A stretch of DNA of 64,000 nt from Burkholderiales bacterium RIFCSPHIGHO2_01_FULL_63_240. Its GTDB lineage: Bacteria; Pseudomonadota; Gammaproteobacteria; Burkholderiales; Burkholderiaceae_C. The stretch covers positions 62,001 through 126,000 of the forward strand of contig MERU01000010.1 in assembly GCA_001770725.1 (NCBI GenBank), read 5' to 3'. Below the pieces are notes generated by a model. The model was given only the letters and a program-made list of their open reading frames with translations, searched no databases and was not told where the DNA came from. A program made the position numbers and the translations under genes. Shown in pieces: positions 47,290-55,277 of the stretch; the first letter of the stretch is position 1, and each line of letters begins with the position of its first letter.

Positions 47290-47556
47290 TCAGTCGGTGC
47301 CGCGACGGCCATCGTCATCGCCTGGTGGCTCGCCCTGCTGAACGTCCGCCTGAGCGCCCTCATCACCGCGATCCGGCTGCAGCCAGCGCTCGCGCTGCGC
47401 CCGCACGATGTCATCGAGCCTCTGGTCGTTGGCCGCGAAGGCGCGGCAGTGGCGGCAGACCAACCGGTGATGGCCTGCCTGCAGTCGCGTCAGCCAGCCC
47501 GACTCGTCCAGCTCGCCCGAAGTCAGCAGGAACACGAAGCGTTGACAGCTGATCAC
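47290..47556 (-). CDS. Zinc-finger anti-sigma factor
   Basis: An 88-residue cytoplasmic protein with the ZAS motif H-x3-C-x2-C (HRLVCRHC, about residues 30-37), which binds zinc and holds the sigma factor. It lacks a membrane helix, so it acts in the cytoplasm. The tail is Gln/Asp/Gly-rich. The start is GTG (47554-47556), overlapping the sigma stop (GTGA). Not on the usual HC2 length but the cysteines fit. Confidence 0.8.
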   Translation of the reverse strand: MISCQRFVFLLTSGELDESGWLTRLQAGHHRLVCRHCRAFAANDQRLDDIVRAQRERWLQPDRGDEGAQADVQQGEPPGDDDGRRGTD

Positions 47557-48155
47557 GCCGCGCCTCCTTCGAACCAGTTCTGCGTCAGGCAGACCTGAAG
47601 CTGCTTGCGGGCGCGGCTCATGCACTGCCAGTAGTCGGCCTTGCTCAGGCCCAGCGTGGCGCAGATCTCCTCGGCCTCGCACTCCAGCATCTCCTTCATG
47701 CTGAACACCCGAGCCGGTTTGGCCGGCAGCTTGTGCACGCAGGCATCGACCACGGCGAAGAACTGGTCCGAGGCCAGCGTGCCCTCAGGCGATTGCCACA
47801 GCGCCGGGGCCACGCCTGGGTGCCAATGCCCGCCCTGGTCGAACAGCGCTTCCTCGAAATCCGCATCGTTGCGATCGCCCGCGAGTTCGCTGACCGGTTG
47901 CTCGCGGCGGTAGCGCTGGCGCAGCCGGTCGGTGATCTTGTGCTTGAGGATGCCGAACAGGTAGTTGCGCGGGTCGTTGACCTGTGCCGCATCGGCGCGT
48001 GCGGCCAGGGCGGCGATGAGCGCCTCCTGCACGGCGTCTTCGGCGTCTTCACGCGGCTGGATGTGCAGCTGGGCAAAACGCAGCATGGGCGTGCGCCACC
48101 GGTGCGCCCAGTCGGCCACGGTGTCGCTGCGTCCCTGCGTGCTGGTCTGCTCCAT
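47553..48155 (-). CDS. ECF-type RNA polymerase sigma factor
   Basis: A 200-residue sigma-70 family factor. Region 2 (MLRFAQLHIQPREDAEDAVQEALIAALAA) and region 4 (AEEICATLGLSKADYWQCMSRARKQLQVCL) are clear; the length and the linked ZAS anti-sigma fit an ECF group. ATG at 48153-48155; an in-frame TTG at 48167 is less likely. It is coupled to the anti-sigma gene; the regulon is unknown. Confidence 0.9.
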   Translation of the reverse strand: MEQTSTQGRSDTVADWAHRWRTPMLRFAQLHIQPREDAEDAVQEALIAALAARADAAQVNDPRNYLFGILKHKITDRLRQRYRREQPVSELAGDRNDADFEEALFDQGGHWHPGVAPALWQSPEGTLASDQFFAVVDACVHKLPAKPARVFSMKEMLECEAEEICATLGLSKADYWQCMSRARKQLQVCLTQNWFEGGAA

Positions 48156-48224
48156 GGGCGAATTCAACCACGATCAAGGGCCCTGGCGACCCCATCGGTC
48201 GCGGCGGGCCCACAATCGCCGCCC

Positions 48225-49154
48225 ATGCCCCAAGCCCTGCCCTTCATCGTGCTCTGGGTGGCCGGCCTGGCCCTGTGGTGCCAGCCGACCGCCGCATCGG
48301 CCCTGCCCGGCCCGCACCGGTGGGGCCGTCGGCGGCCGCCAGCCTGGGCACTGGCCTGGTTGCTGGCATGGGGCCTGGCCTGGTCCGGCGGCCTGCTCGA
48401 TGCCCGTGGGGCCCTGGCCATCCTCGGCTGCATCGGCCTGACCACCTGGTGGCACGCCGCGGCGCGCAGGCACCAGGGCACCTGGGTCGGCGCGCTGGTG
48501 CCTTGGCTGATCGGCGCCCTGTCCCTGGCGCTGGCCCTGCACGCGGTGCCGGGCGTCCACAACCCGCTGGTGCTCGATGGCGTCCAGTGGCGCCCGGGTG
48601 ACCCCGCCTTCAGCCTGCGCGCCTCCTTCGACAAGGCTTGCGCCGGGCTGATGCTGCTGGCCACCGTGGTGCCACGCGCCATGGCGCCGGGTGCCAACCC
48701 GCGCTGGGCCCGACCCACGGCCTTGGCGGCCTGCCTGACCACCGCCGCGGCCTTGGGCCTGGCCTGGGCCTGGGGGCTGACCGAGCCCGCACGCACCTGG
48801 CCTCAAGTGCCGGGGCGCCCCGACGCCCTGCCCCTGTTCCTGCTGCTCAACCTCTTCGTGACCTGCGTGGCCGAAGAGGCCTTCTTCCGCGGGCTGCTGC
48901 AGTCGGCGCTGGCCAGGCGCTGCGCTCCGTGGGGCGCCCCGGGCCTGGCCGCGGCCATCGCCCTGCCCGCCGTCCTGTTCGGGCTGGCCCACCTCGGCGG
49001 CGGCCCCCTGATGGCCGCCCTGGCCACCTGGGTCGGGCTGGGCAGCGGCTGGGCGCTGGCGCGGACCTCGCGCATCGAGGCCGCCGTGATCGTGCACTTC
49101 GCGGTCAACGCGACCCACCTGCTGGCCTTCACCTACCCGGCGCGAATGGCTTGA
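48225..49154 (+). CDS. CPBP-family intramembrane metalloprotease
   Basis: A 309-residue membrane protein with about eight hydrophobic segments. The family motifs are present: EEAFFRGLLQ (EExxxR), FGLAHL (FxxxH) and HFAVNATH (HxxxN-type). CPBP proteases process lipid-modified or signalling peptides and may act in protein maturation; the substrate is unknown. ATG at 48225, divergent from the sigma gene. Confidence 0.87.
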   Translation: MPQALPFIVLWVAGLALWCQPTAASALPGPHRWGRRRPPAWALAWLLAWGLAWSGGLLDARGALAILGCIGLTTWWHAAARRHQGTWVGALVPWLIGALSLALALHAVPGVHNPLVLDGVQWRPGDPAFSLRASFDKACAGLMLLATVVPRAMAPGANPRWARPTALAACLTTAAALGLAWAWGLTEPARTWPQVPGRPDALPLFLLLNLFVTCVAEEAFFRGLLQSALARRCAPWGAPGLAAAIALPAVLFGLAHLGGGPLMAALATWVGLGSGWALARTSRIEAAVIVHFAVNATHLLAFTYPARMA

Positions 49155-49259
49155 GGCGCCCCGGGGCTCACCGCCCTCGTTAAACTGGCGGTTTGGCGAG
49201 AAATCGCCCACCCGCCTTCCCCGCAACGCTTGCATGCCGCCTTCCAGGCGCAACGCCCC

Positions 49260-49505
49260 ATGAGCCAGACCGAACGCCCCGAACTGCCCGACCGCCTCTC
49301 GATCGACCCGCGCAGCCCGCACCACGTCGCCGCCGTGTTCCAGCACGACATCGGCATCCGCTTCAACGACAAGGAGCGCAACGACGTCGAGGAATACTGC
49401 GTCAGCGAAGGCTGGGTCAAGGTGCCGGCCGGCAAGACGCTGGACCGCAAGGGCCGCCCCATGTGCATCAAGCTCAAGGGCAAGGTCGAGGCCTTCTACC
49501 GTTGA
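49260..49505 (+). CDS. DUF3297 protein
   Basis: An 81-residue protein with the family core LSIDPRSPHHVAAVFQHDIG, IRFNDKERNDVEEYCVSEGW and GRPMCIKLKGKVEAFYR. Function unknown, widespread in proteobacteria. ATG at 49260. Its stop overlaps the next gene's likely TTG start. Confidence 0.9.
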   Translation: MSQTERPELPDRLSIDPRSPHHVAAVFQHDIGIRFNDKERNDVEEYCVSEGWVKVPAGKTLDRKGRPMCIKLKGKVEAFYR

Positions 49506-49744
49506 AGCCCGACACCCAGCTGGACCTGGCCCCCGCCCCCAGCGGGGTGCCCAGCCCATGCCGCAGCCTGTGCCGCCTCGACGAGGCCGACCTGTGCACC
49601 GGCTGCGGCCGCAGCCGCGACGACATCCGCCGCTGGAAAACCATGGCCGACGACGAGCGACTGGCCTGCCTGGCCCGCGCCGCTCGCCAACGCCAGGCCT
49701 GGGACAGCCTTGCGGCGCCCCGCCTCGGCGCCGACCCGGCTTGA
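49502..49744 (+). CDS. DUF1289 cysteine-rich protein
   Basis: An 80-residue protein with SPCRSLCRLDEADLCTGCGRS and IRRWKTMADDERLACLARA, the DUF1289 core; the four Cys suggest metal or cluster binding. The start is probably TTG at 49502-49504, overlapping the DUF3297 stop (TTGA); GTG at 49547 would give about 65 residues, close to the usual length. Confidence 0.82.
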   Translation: MKPDTQLDLAPAPSGVPSPCRSLCRLDEADLCTGCGRSRDDIRRWKTMADDERLACLARAARQRQAWDSLAAPRLGADPA

Positions 49745-49745
49745 T

Positions 49746-49760
49746 GCACCTCAAGCGTGC
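49746..49760 (+). promoter_or_regulatory. Weaker NtrC-like site
   Basis: GCACCTCAAGCGTGC matches nine of the ten outer bases of GCACC-N5-GGTGC. It centres 45 bp upstream of the stronger site, about 119 bp before the predicted start. Confidence 0.4.
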
Positions 49761-49790
49761 CCGGCCGCCTCGCAGGCGGGCTGGCGCACA

Positions 49791-49805
49791 GCACCAATGT
49801 GGTGC
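49791..49805 (+). promoter_or_regulatory. NtrC binding site upstream of nirB
   Basis: GCACCA-ATG-TGGTGC is a perfect inverted repeat that matches the NtrC site core (GCACCA-N3-TGGTGC, as in enterobacterial glnA). Its centre is about 74 bp before the predicted start of the sigma-54 promoter. Confidence 0.75.
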
Positions 49806-49845
49806 AATCGACTTTTCAAGCCCATGCCCCCCGGGGAAACCAACC

Positions 49846-49861
49846 CGGCACGGCGCTTGCA
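49846..49861 (+). promoter_or_regulatory. Sigma-54 promoter of nirBD
   Basis: CGGCACGGCGCTTGCA matches the -24/-12 consensus TGGCACG-N4-TTGCA at all but the first base, with GG and GC 12 bp apart. Transcription should start near 49872, leaving a leader of about 124 nt. Confidence 0.75.
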
Positions 49862-49940
49862 TGAGATGACGCATCCGACCCGGTGGTGAAGTCGCCCCGG
49901 TCATGCACGACTCCCGCTGACGACGGCGGACTCAGTCGGC

Positions 49941-49959
49941 ACTGGCGCCTGGCGCCGGT
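49941..49959 (+). promoter_or_regulatory. Strong hairpin in the nirB leader
   Basis: ACTGGCGC-CTG-GCGCCGGT folds into an 8-bp stem (one G-U pair). It lies in the transcribed leader and is a candidate part of the antiterminator target; no immediate U run follows. A smaller stem (GTC-ATGCAC-GAC, six-base loop, near 49900) lies upstream. Confidence 0.45.
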
Positions 49960-49995
49960 CCCCACCTGCACGTCCTCGTCTTCTCTGGAGCAATC

Positions 49996-52521
49996 ATGAA
50001 AATCGTCGTTGTTGGCCACGGCATGGTCGGCCACAAATTCCTGGAAAGCCTCGCCGAAACCGGCTTGACTGGCGCCCAGGTGACCGTGCTCTGTGAAGAG
50101 CCCCGCCCCGCCTACGACCGCGTCCACCTGTCGTCCTACTTCTCGGGCACGAGCGCCGAAGAACTCTCCGTGGTCGAGCCCGGCTTCTTCGACCGCACCG
50201 GCTTCGATCTGCGCCTGGCCGCCCGCGCCGCCAAGATCGAGCGCCGCACCAACACCGTCACCACCGTCGATGGCGAAGAAATCGCCTACGACAAGCTGGT
50301 GCTGGCCACCGGCTCCAACCCGTTCGTGCCGCCCATCCCGGGCCGCGACCGCGAGCACTGCTTCGTCTACCGCACCATCGAAGACCTCGACAAGATGAAG
50401 GCCTCGGGTGCCAAGTCCAAGGTCGGTGTCGTGGTCGGTGGCGGCCTGCTGGGCCTGGAATGCGCCAAGGCCCTGCGCGACATGGGCCTGGACACCCACG
50501 TCGTCGAGTTCGCCCCGCGCCTGATGGCCGTGCAGGTCGATGACGGCGGCGGCCGCATCCTGCGCAGCAAGATCGAAGACCTGGGCGTGCACGTGCACAC
50601 CAGCCACAGCACGGTCAAGATCGTCGACGGCGCCGAGCACCGCCACCGCATGGTGTTCGAAGACGGCAGCCACCTCGAGACCGACATGATCGTGTTCTCG
50701 GCCGGCATCCGCCCGCGCGACGAACTGGCCCGCCAGAGCGTGCTGGCCGTGGGCGCGCGCGGTGGCGTCGCCATCGACGACCACTGCCGCACCAGCGACC
50801 ACCACATCTACGCCGTGGGCGAATGCGCCGCCTGGCACGACCAGACCTTCGGCCTCGTGGCCCCCGGCTACGACATGGCCCGCGTGGCCGCCAAGCACAT
50901 CGCCGGCGACGCCAGCGCCGCCTTCACCGGCGCCGACATGAGCACCAAGCTCAAGCTGATGGGCGTGGACGTGGCCTCCATCGGCGACGCACAGGGCAAG
51001 ACCCCGGGCTGCCGCTCCTTCCAGTACGTCGACGAGGTCAAGCAGGTCTACAAGAAGATCGTCGTCAGCGCCGACGGCAGCAAGCTGCTGGGCGCCGTGC
51101 TGGTGGGCAACGCCGATGAATACGGCACCCTGCTGCAGATGGCGCTCAACGGCATCGCCCTGCCGGCCGAGCCCGAGTTTCTGATCCTGCCCAGCAGCGA
51201 CGGCAAGGCCAAGCCGGGCCTGGGCGTCGAAGCCCTGCCCGACAGCGCCCAGATCTGCTCGTGCAACAGCGTCACCAAGGGCCAGATCTGCGCGGCCGTG
51301 GGCGAAGGCGCCACCGACATCGCCAAGCTCAAGGCCTGCACCAAGGCCGGCGCCACCTGCGGCGGCTGCGTGCCGCTCGTCACGCAGGTGATGAAGTTCG
51401 AGATGAAGCGCCAGGGCATGGAGGTCAACAACCACCTGTGCGAGCACTTCGCCTACTCGCGCCAGGAGCTGTATCACCTCATCCGCGTCGGCCAGATCAA
51501 GACCTTCGACGAGCTGCTGGCCAAGCACGGCAAGGGCCTGGGCTGCGACGTCTGCAAGCCCACCGCCGCCAGCGTGCTGGCCTCGGTCTGGAACGACTTC
51601 GTGCTCAAGCCCGAGCTGGCCAAGCTGCAAGACAGCAACGACTACTTCCTGGGCAACATCCAGAAGGACGGCACCTACTCGGTCGTGCCGCGCATGCCCG
51701 GTGGCGAGGTCACCCCTGACGGCCTGATCGCCGTCGGCCAGGTGGCCAAGAAGTACGGCCTGTACACCAAGGTGACGGGCGGTGCGCGCGTGGACATGTT
51801 CGGCGCCCGCCTGGAGCAGCTGCCCCTGATCTGGGAAGAGCTGATCGCCGCCGGCTTCGAGTCGGGCCACGCGTACGGCAAGTCGCTGCGCACGGTCAAA
51901 TCCTGCGTGGGCTCGACCTGGTGCCGCTATGGCGTCGACGATTCGGTCGGCCTGGCGGTGGAACTGGAGAACCGCTACAAGGGCCTGCGCGCCCCGCACA
52001 AGATCAAGTTCGGCGTCTCGGGCTGCACCCGTGAATGCGCCGAAGCCCAGGGCAAGGACGTGGGCGTGATCGCCACCGAGAAGGGCTGGAACCTCTATGT
52101 GTGCGGCAACGGCGGCATGAAGCCCCGCCACGCCGAGCTGATCGCCTCCGACCTCACCAAGCCGCAGCTGATCGCCATGATCGACCGCTTCCTGATGTTC
52201 TACGTCAAGACGGCCGATCGCCTGCAGCGCACCAGCACCTGGCGCGACAACCTCGAAGGCGGCCTGGACTACCTCAAGTCCGTGCTGATCGACGACTCGC
52301 TGGGCCTGGGCGCCGAGCTGGAAGCGCAGATGCAGCACGTGGTCAACACCTACCAGTGCGAATGGAAGACGGCGGTGACCAACCCCGAGGTGCGCAAGCG
52401 CTTCCGCTCCTTCGTCAACAGCGAAGCCAAGGACGAACGCATCCTGTTCGTGAAGGAACGCGGCCAGATCCGGCCCGCGCGCCCTGAAGAGCGCGACGCA
52501 GCCACGACCGAAACCGCCTGA
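49996..52521 (+). CDS. nirB: Assimilatory nitrite reductase (NADH), large subunit
   Basis: Reduces nitrite to ammonium in the cytoplasm; 841 residues. Layout: FAD/NADH domain (start IVVVGHGMVGHKFLE; second GVVVGGGLLGLECAKAL); BFD-like [2Fe-2S] part (CSCNSVTKGQIC at about 421, ATCGGC); then the sirohaem/[4Fe-4S] domain with CVGSTWC (about 636) and CTREC (about 676). All ligands are intact. GGAG precedes the ATG. With nirD it makes the full enzyme. Expression is likely by NtrC-sigma-54 and antitermination. Confidence 0.98.
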   Translation: MKIVVVGHGMVGHKFLESLAETGLTGAQVTVLCEEPRPAYDRVHLSSYFSGTSAEELSVVEPGFFDRTGFDLRLAARAAKIERRTNTVTTVDGEEIAYDKLVLATGSNPFVPPIPGRDREHCFVYRTIEDLDKMKASGAKSKVGVVVGGGLLGLECAKALRDMGLDTHVVEFAPRLMAVQVDDGGGRILRSKIEDLGVHVHTSHSTVKIVDGAEHRHRMVFEDGSHLETDMIVFSAGIRPRDELARQSVLAVGARGGVAIDDHCRTSDHHIYAVGECAAWHDQTFGLVAPGYDMARVAAKHIAGDASAAFTGADMSTKLKLMGVDVASIGDAQGKTPGCRSFQYVDEVKQVYKKIVVSADGSKLLGAVLVGNADEYGTLLQMALNGIALPAEPEFLILPSSDGKAKPGLGVEALPDSAQICSCNSVTKGQICAAVGEGATDIAKLKACTKAGATCGGCVPLVTQVMKFEMKRQGMEVNNHLCEHFAYSRQELYHLIRVGQIKTFDELLAKHGKGLGCDVCKPTAASVLASVWNDFVLKPELAKLQDSNDYFLGNIQKDGTYSVVPRMPGGEVTPDGLIAVGQVAKKYGLYTKVTGGARVDMFGARLEQLPLIWEELIAAGFESGHAYGKSLRTVKSCVGSTWCRYGVDDSVGLAVELENRYKGLRAPHKIKFGVSGCTRECAEAQGKDVGVIATEKGWNLYVCGNGGMKPRHAELIASDLTKPQLIAMIDRFLMFYVKTADRLQRTSTWRDNLEGGLDYLKSVLIDDSLGLGAELEAQMQHVVNTYQCEWKTAVTNPEVRKRFRSFVNSEAKDERILFVKERGQIRPARPEERDAATTETA

Positions 52522-52538
52522 GCAGGAGGAGCCCGACC

Positions 52539-52910
52539 ATGAGCGCCGTCCTCACCCCCACCATGACTTCCGCCACCACCACCACCGCCTCCTGGACCAA
52601 CGTCTGCCCGGCCGACGACATCCTGCCCGACACCGGCGTCTGCGCCCTGGTCGAGGGCCGCCACGTCGCGGTCTTCCGCGTCGGCCCAGACCGCTTCTTC
52701 GCCATCGACAACGTCGACCCCAAGTCCGGCGCCAGCGTGCTCTCGCGCGGGCTGGTGGGCAGCCTGGGTGATCGCATCGTCGTGGCCTCGCCGCTGTACA
52801 AGCAGCACATCGACCTGCAAAGCGGCGAGTGCATCGAGCAGCCCGAACTCTCGGTGAGCGCCCACGCGGTGCGCATCGAGGGCGGCCTCGTGCAGGTCAG
52901 CCTGCGCTGA
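52539..52910 (+). CDS. nirD: Nitrite reductase small subunit
   Basis: A 123-residue Rieske-fold protein (NVCPADDILPDTGVCALVEGRHVAVFRVG; YKQHIDLQSGECIE). Like other NirD proteins it lacks the Cys/His cluster ligands, so it is structural or regulatory in the complex. The N-terminal 15 residues are Thr/Ser/Ala-rich. Follows nirB by 17 bp with AGGAGG upstream of the ATG. Confidence 0.95.
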   Translation: MSAVLTPTMTSATTTTASWTNVCPADDILPDTGVCALVEGRHVAVFRVGPDRFFAIDNVDPKSGASVLSRGLVGSLGDRIVVASPLYKQHIDLQSGECIEQPELSVSAHAVRIEGGLVQVSLR

Positions 52911-52959
52911 CCGCCCCCTGATCCAGACCGTACCGAAGAGACACCCCCGAGAAAGCAGA

Positions 52960-52975
52960 GGGCGGACCACCGCCC
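52960..52975 (+). terminator. Hairpin after nirD
   Basis: GGGCGG-ACCA-CCGCCC forms a 6-bp stem about 50 bp beyond the nirD stop, without a T run. It may separate nirBD from nasR transcription. Confidence 0.35.
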
Positions 52976-53129
52976 CGCTCGCCTGACAACGACCCATCAG
53001 AGGCTCGCAGGCCCACTCCCCCGCTGATCCAGAAAACGACCACCACATGACCACCCCTGTCTCCGTCCGCCCCGACCCGGGGTAGTGCCCCCTCGTTGCG
53101 ATGTCGCCCGGAACCCAGAAAACCGCCAC

Positions 53130-53145
53130 TGGCACGGCCAAAGCA
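53130..53145 (+). promoter_or_regulatory. Candidate sigma-54 promoter of the NIT-ANTAR gene
   Basis: TGGCACG-GCCA-AAGCA has a perfect -24 element and the -12 GC at correct spacing, but AA replaces TT before it. It could start transcription near 53156, about 30 nt before the ATG at 53185. No clear NtrC site lies upstream. Confidence 0.4.
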
Positions 53146-53174
53146 GGGACAATCAGGCTTGTCCGACGCCCTGC
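53143..53174 (+). promoter_or_regulatory. Hairpin directly upstream of the NIT-ANTAR gene
   Basis: GGACAA-TCAGGC-TTGTCC is a 6-bp stem with a six-base loop, and GCAGGG/CCCTGC around it can extend the pairing. A six-base loop is typical of ANTAR RNA targets, though the expected A at loop position 1 is absent. Confidence 0.35.
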
Positions 53175-53184
53175 TGCCCCCGCC

Positions 53185-54495
53185 ATGTCCCTGTCCGTTT
53201 CCAGCCTCGTTTTGCGCGCCAAGCAACTGGAGCTCGAGGGCATCCGGCACCTCGCGGGCCGCATCGAGCTGGTCGATGTCATCGGGCAGCTGATCCACGC
53301 CTTGCAGCGCGAGCGCGGGGCCACCAGCATCTTCCTGGCGTCCAGCGGTCAGCGCTTTGCCAGCGAACGCCAGGCCACGGTCGAGTCGGTCACGCCCATC
53401 GAGGCCCGCCTGCGCGAGCTGTTCGAGGCGCAGCTGGCCCCCGAGGCCGGTGCGTCGGCGCGCATGCTCTCGCTGATGGCCTGGGTGGTGCTGGACCTCG
53501 ACGCCCTGGCCGGCCTGCGTGCCCAGACCGTTGGGCACACGGTCACCGCGCACGTCGCGGTGACGGCATACAGTCGCCTGATCGCCGGCCTGGTCGAGCT
53601 CATCTTCCATGTGGCCGACGCCACCCTGCACCCCGGCATCTCGCGCCTGCTGGTGGCCTTCGTGCACCTGGTCCAGGGCAAGGAAGCCGCCGGCCAGGAG
53701 CGGGCCGTGGGCGCCCAGCTCTTCGCATCGGGGCGCTGCAGCGAGGCCGAGCAGCAGCGCGTCATCCACCTCATCGACGCGCAAGAGCGCAGCCTGCACG
53801 TCTTCGAGGAATTCACCGACCCGACCCTGCGCGGCCGCTGGCTGCAGATGCAGCTGACGCCCAACATGGCCCAGCTCGAGCGACTGCGCCGCAGCGTGTG
53901 CACGGCCCGCGCCGGCGCCAAGCTCGATGCCGCGCTCAGCGAAAGCTGGTTCGAGGTGACGAGTGCGCGCATCGGCGAGATGGAAGACATGCTCGTGGCC
54001 TTGGTGCACGCCCTGCGCCACGACTGCGACGCGCAGATCCGCGCCACCGAGCAGGACCTGCAGGATTCCGAAGGCCTGCTGCAGCGCCTGCGCCAGAACC
54101 CGCCTCGCCACAGCCACGCGGTCGACCGCTTCTTCAACGACGCCGAGCAGTCCGAAGCCCCGGTGCTGTCGAGCCTGCCCGATGGCCTCAAGGACGCACC
54201 CGGCACCGGCGCGGGCTCGGCCCTGGTCGAGCTGCTGCAGGACCAGTCCGCCCGCCTCAGCCGCATGGAGTCCGAGCTCGACACCGCGCGCCGCGCGCTG
54301 CACGAGCGCAAGGTCATCGAACGCGCCAAGGGTGCGCTGATGTCGCGCCTGGGCCTGAGCGAAGAAGAGGCCTTCCGCGCGCTGCAGAAGGCCTCGATGG
54401 ACCACAACAAACGGCTGCTCGACGTGGCCGAGGCCACCCTGGCCCTGCCGGATTTCGCTTTCGCTTCGCAGGTGCGCGCGAGCACCGAGCACTGA
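53185..54495 (+). CDS. nasR: NIT-ANTAR nitrate-responsive antiterminator (NasR type)
   Basis: A 436-residue RNA-binding regulator. The NIT domain (about 10-330, helical; VDVIGQLIHALQRERGATSIFLAS with the conserved RERG) senses nitrate or nitrite. The C-terminal ANTAR domain (about 370-430: ERKVIERAKGALMSRLGLSE, EEAFRALQKASMDHNKRL) is linked by a coiled coil. In Klebsiella NasR such a protein prevents terminator formation in the leader of the nitrate-assimilation operon. The nirB leader here is the probable target. ATG at 53185 is preferred because the NIT domain begins just after it; ATG at 53101 would add 28 residues. Confidence 0.88.
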   Translation: MSLSVSSLVLRAKQLELEGIRHLAGRIELVDVIGQLIHALQRERGATSIFLASSGQRFASERQATVESVTPIEARLRELFEAQLAPEAGASARMLSLMAWVVLDLDALAGLRAQTVGHTVTAHVAVTAYSRLIAGLVELIFHVADATLHPGISRLLVAFVHLVQGKEAAGQERAVGAQLFASGRCSEAEQQRVIHLIDAQERSLHVFEEFTDPTLRGRWLQMQLTPNMAQLERLRRSVCTARAGAKLDAALSESWFEVTSARIGEMEDMLVALVHALRHDCDAQIRATEQDLQDSEGLLQRLRQNPPRHSHAVDRFFNDAEQSEAPVLSSLPDGLKDAPGTGAGSALVELLQDQSARLSRMESELDTARRALHERKVIERAKGALMSRLGLSEEEAFRALQKASMDHNKRLLDVAEATLALPDFAFASQVRASTEH

Positions 54496-54535
54496 GCACC
54501 GGGGTCAGCCAGGCTCGCAAGCCCTGCAGGTCGAT

Positions 54536-55264
54536 TCAGCCACCACCGCTGTTGCGGCCATCGCGCTCGACCAGGAAGCGCGCCTGGGCGCGCATGGCCC
54601 GCTCTTGCAGCGGCGCATCGACTTGGGTGTCCTGCGTCATCAGCTCGATGAGCCGGGCCGTCACGGCCTCCTGATCCCCGAACAACTGCAGCGCCGCCTG
54701 TGCGCCGAAGTGGTCGTGCCGCATCACCTGCAGCGCCTGCAGGTCGCGGGCCATGTCGTCCACCGTGGTGGGCGACTGCGCCGACTGGATGCGCTGGCGC
54801 ACCGCCTCCTGGTAGCGATCGAAACGCTGGGCCAGGTCCAGCGCCTGGACCTGAGCGGGGGGCGGCAGGTTGGCGGCGGCTTCGCGGGCCAGGGCGTTGA
54901 ACTGCTCGGGCGTGCTGAAGGCCACCAGCTGCTCCAGCGTCACCACCGTGTCGGCGTCCAGCGCCAGGGCACCCGAGGCATCGGTGCGGAAAGGTTTGAC
55001 GGTGCCGATGCGCACGGGGCCGTCCTCGCCCAGGCCTTGAAGGCCGGTGCCCATGGCGTCCTGAGCGGGCGTCGGCACGCCCGGCTGGATCCAGCGGTCC
55101 GCTGCAGCGGGCTGGGCCACGGGCGCGTTCGCCGCAGGTGGCGAGCCGCCCGAGTCTGGCCCCAGCCAGCGCACCAGCACCAGGGTCAGCAAGCCCACCA
55201 CCGCCAACAGCGCAAGGGCCCACCGAGTCCAGGGCCGACGGCGCGACGTGATCGAGATGACCAT
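54536..55264 (-). CDS. Membrane-anchored protein resembling a lipase-specific foldase (Lif)
   Basis: A 242-residue protein with an N-terminal membrane helix (WALALLAVVGLLTLVLVRW, about 14-32), a Pro/Ala linker and a helical periplasmic domain. Segments LPPPAQVQALDLAQRFDRYQEA and ALQVMRHDHFGAQAALQLFGDQEAV recall lipase chaperones of the LifO group, which are membrane-anchored foldases. The family hallmark RxxFDYxLSAxGE is not found and the length is short (Lif about 340). So it is a divergent or reduced member, or an unrelated helical protein. GGAGG stands before the ATG. It is 13 bp downstream of the polyester hydrolase gene, so both are one transcript. Confidence 0.55.
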   Translation of the reverse strand: MVISITSRRRPWTRWALALLAVVGLLTLVLVRWLGPDSGGSPPAANAPVAQPAAADRWIQPGVPTPAQDAMGTGLQGLGEDGPVRIGTVKPFRTDASGALALDADTVVTLEQLVAFSTPEQFNALAREAAANLPPPAQVQALDLAQRFDRYQEAVRQRIQSAQSPTTVDDMARDLQALQVMRHDHFGAQAALQLFGDQEAVTARLIELMTQDTQVDAPLQERAMRAQARFLVERDGRNSGGG

Positions 55265-55277
55265 GGCGCGCCTCCGC

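Noticed and set aside
47200-47598. Plus-strand frame opposite the anti-sigma gene
   Set aside because: No family or ribosome site; the minus-strand ZAS motif and the GTGA coupling to the sigma factor explain the region.
52539-52910. nirD as a true Rieske iron-sulfur protein
   Set aside because: The fold is Rieske-like but the Cys/His ligands are absent, as in all NirD proteins.
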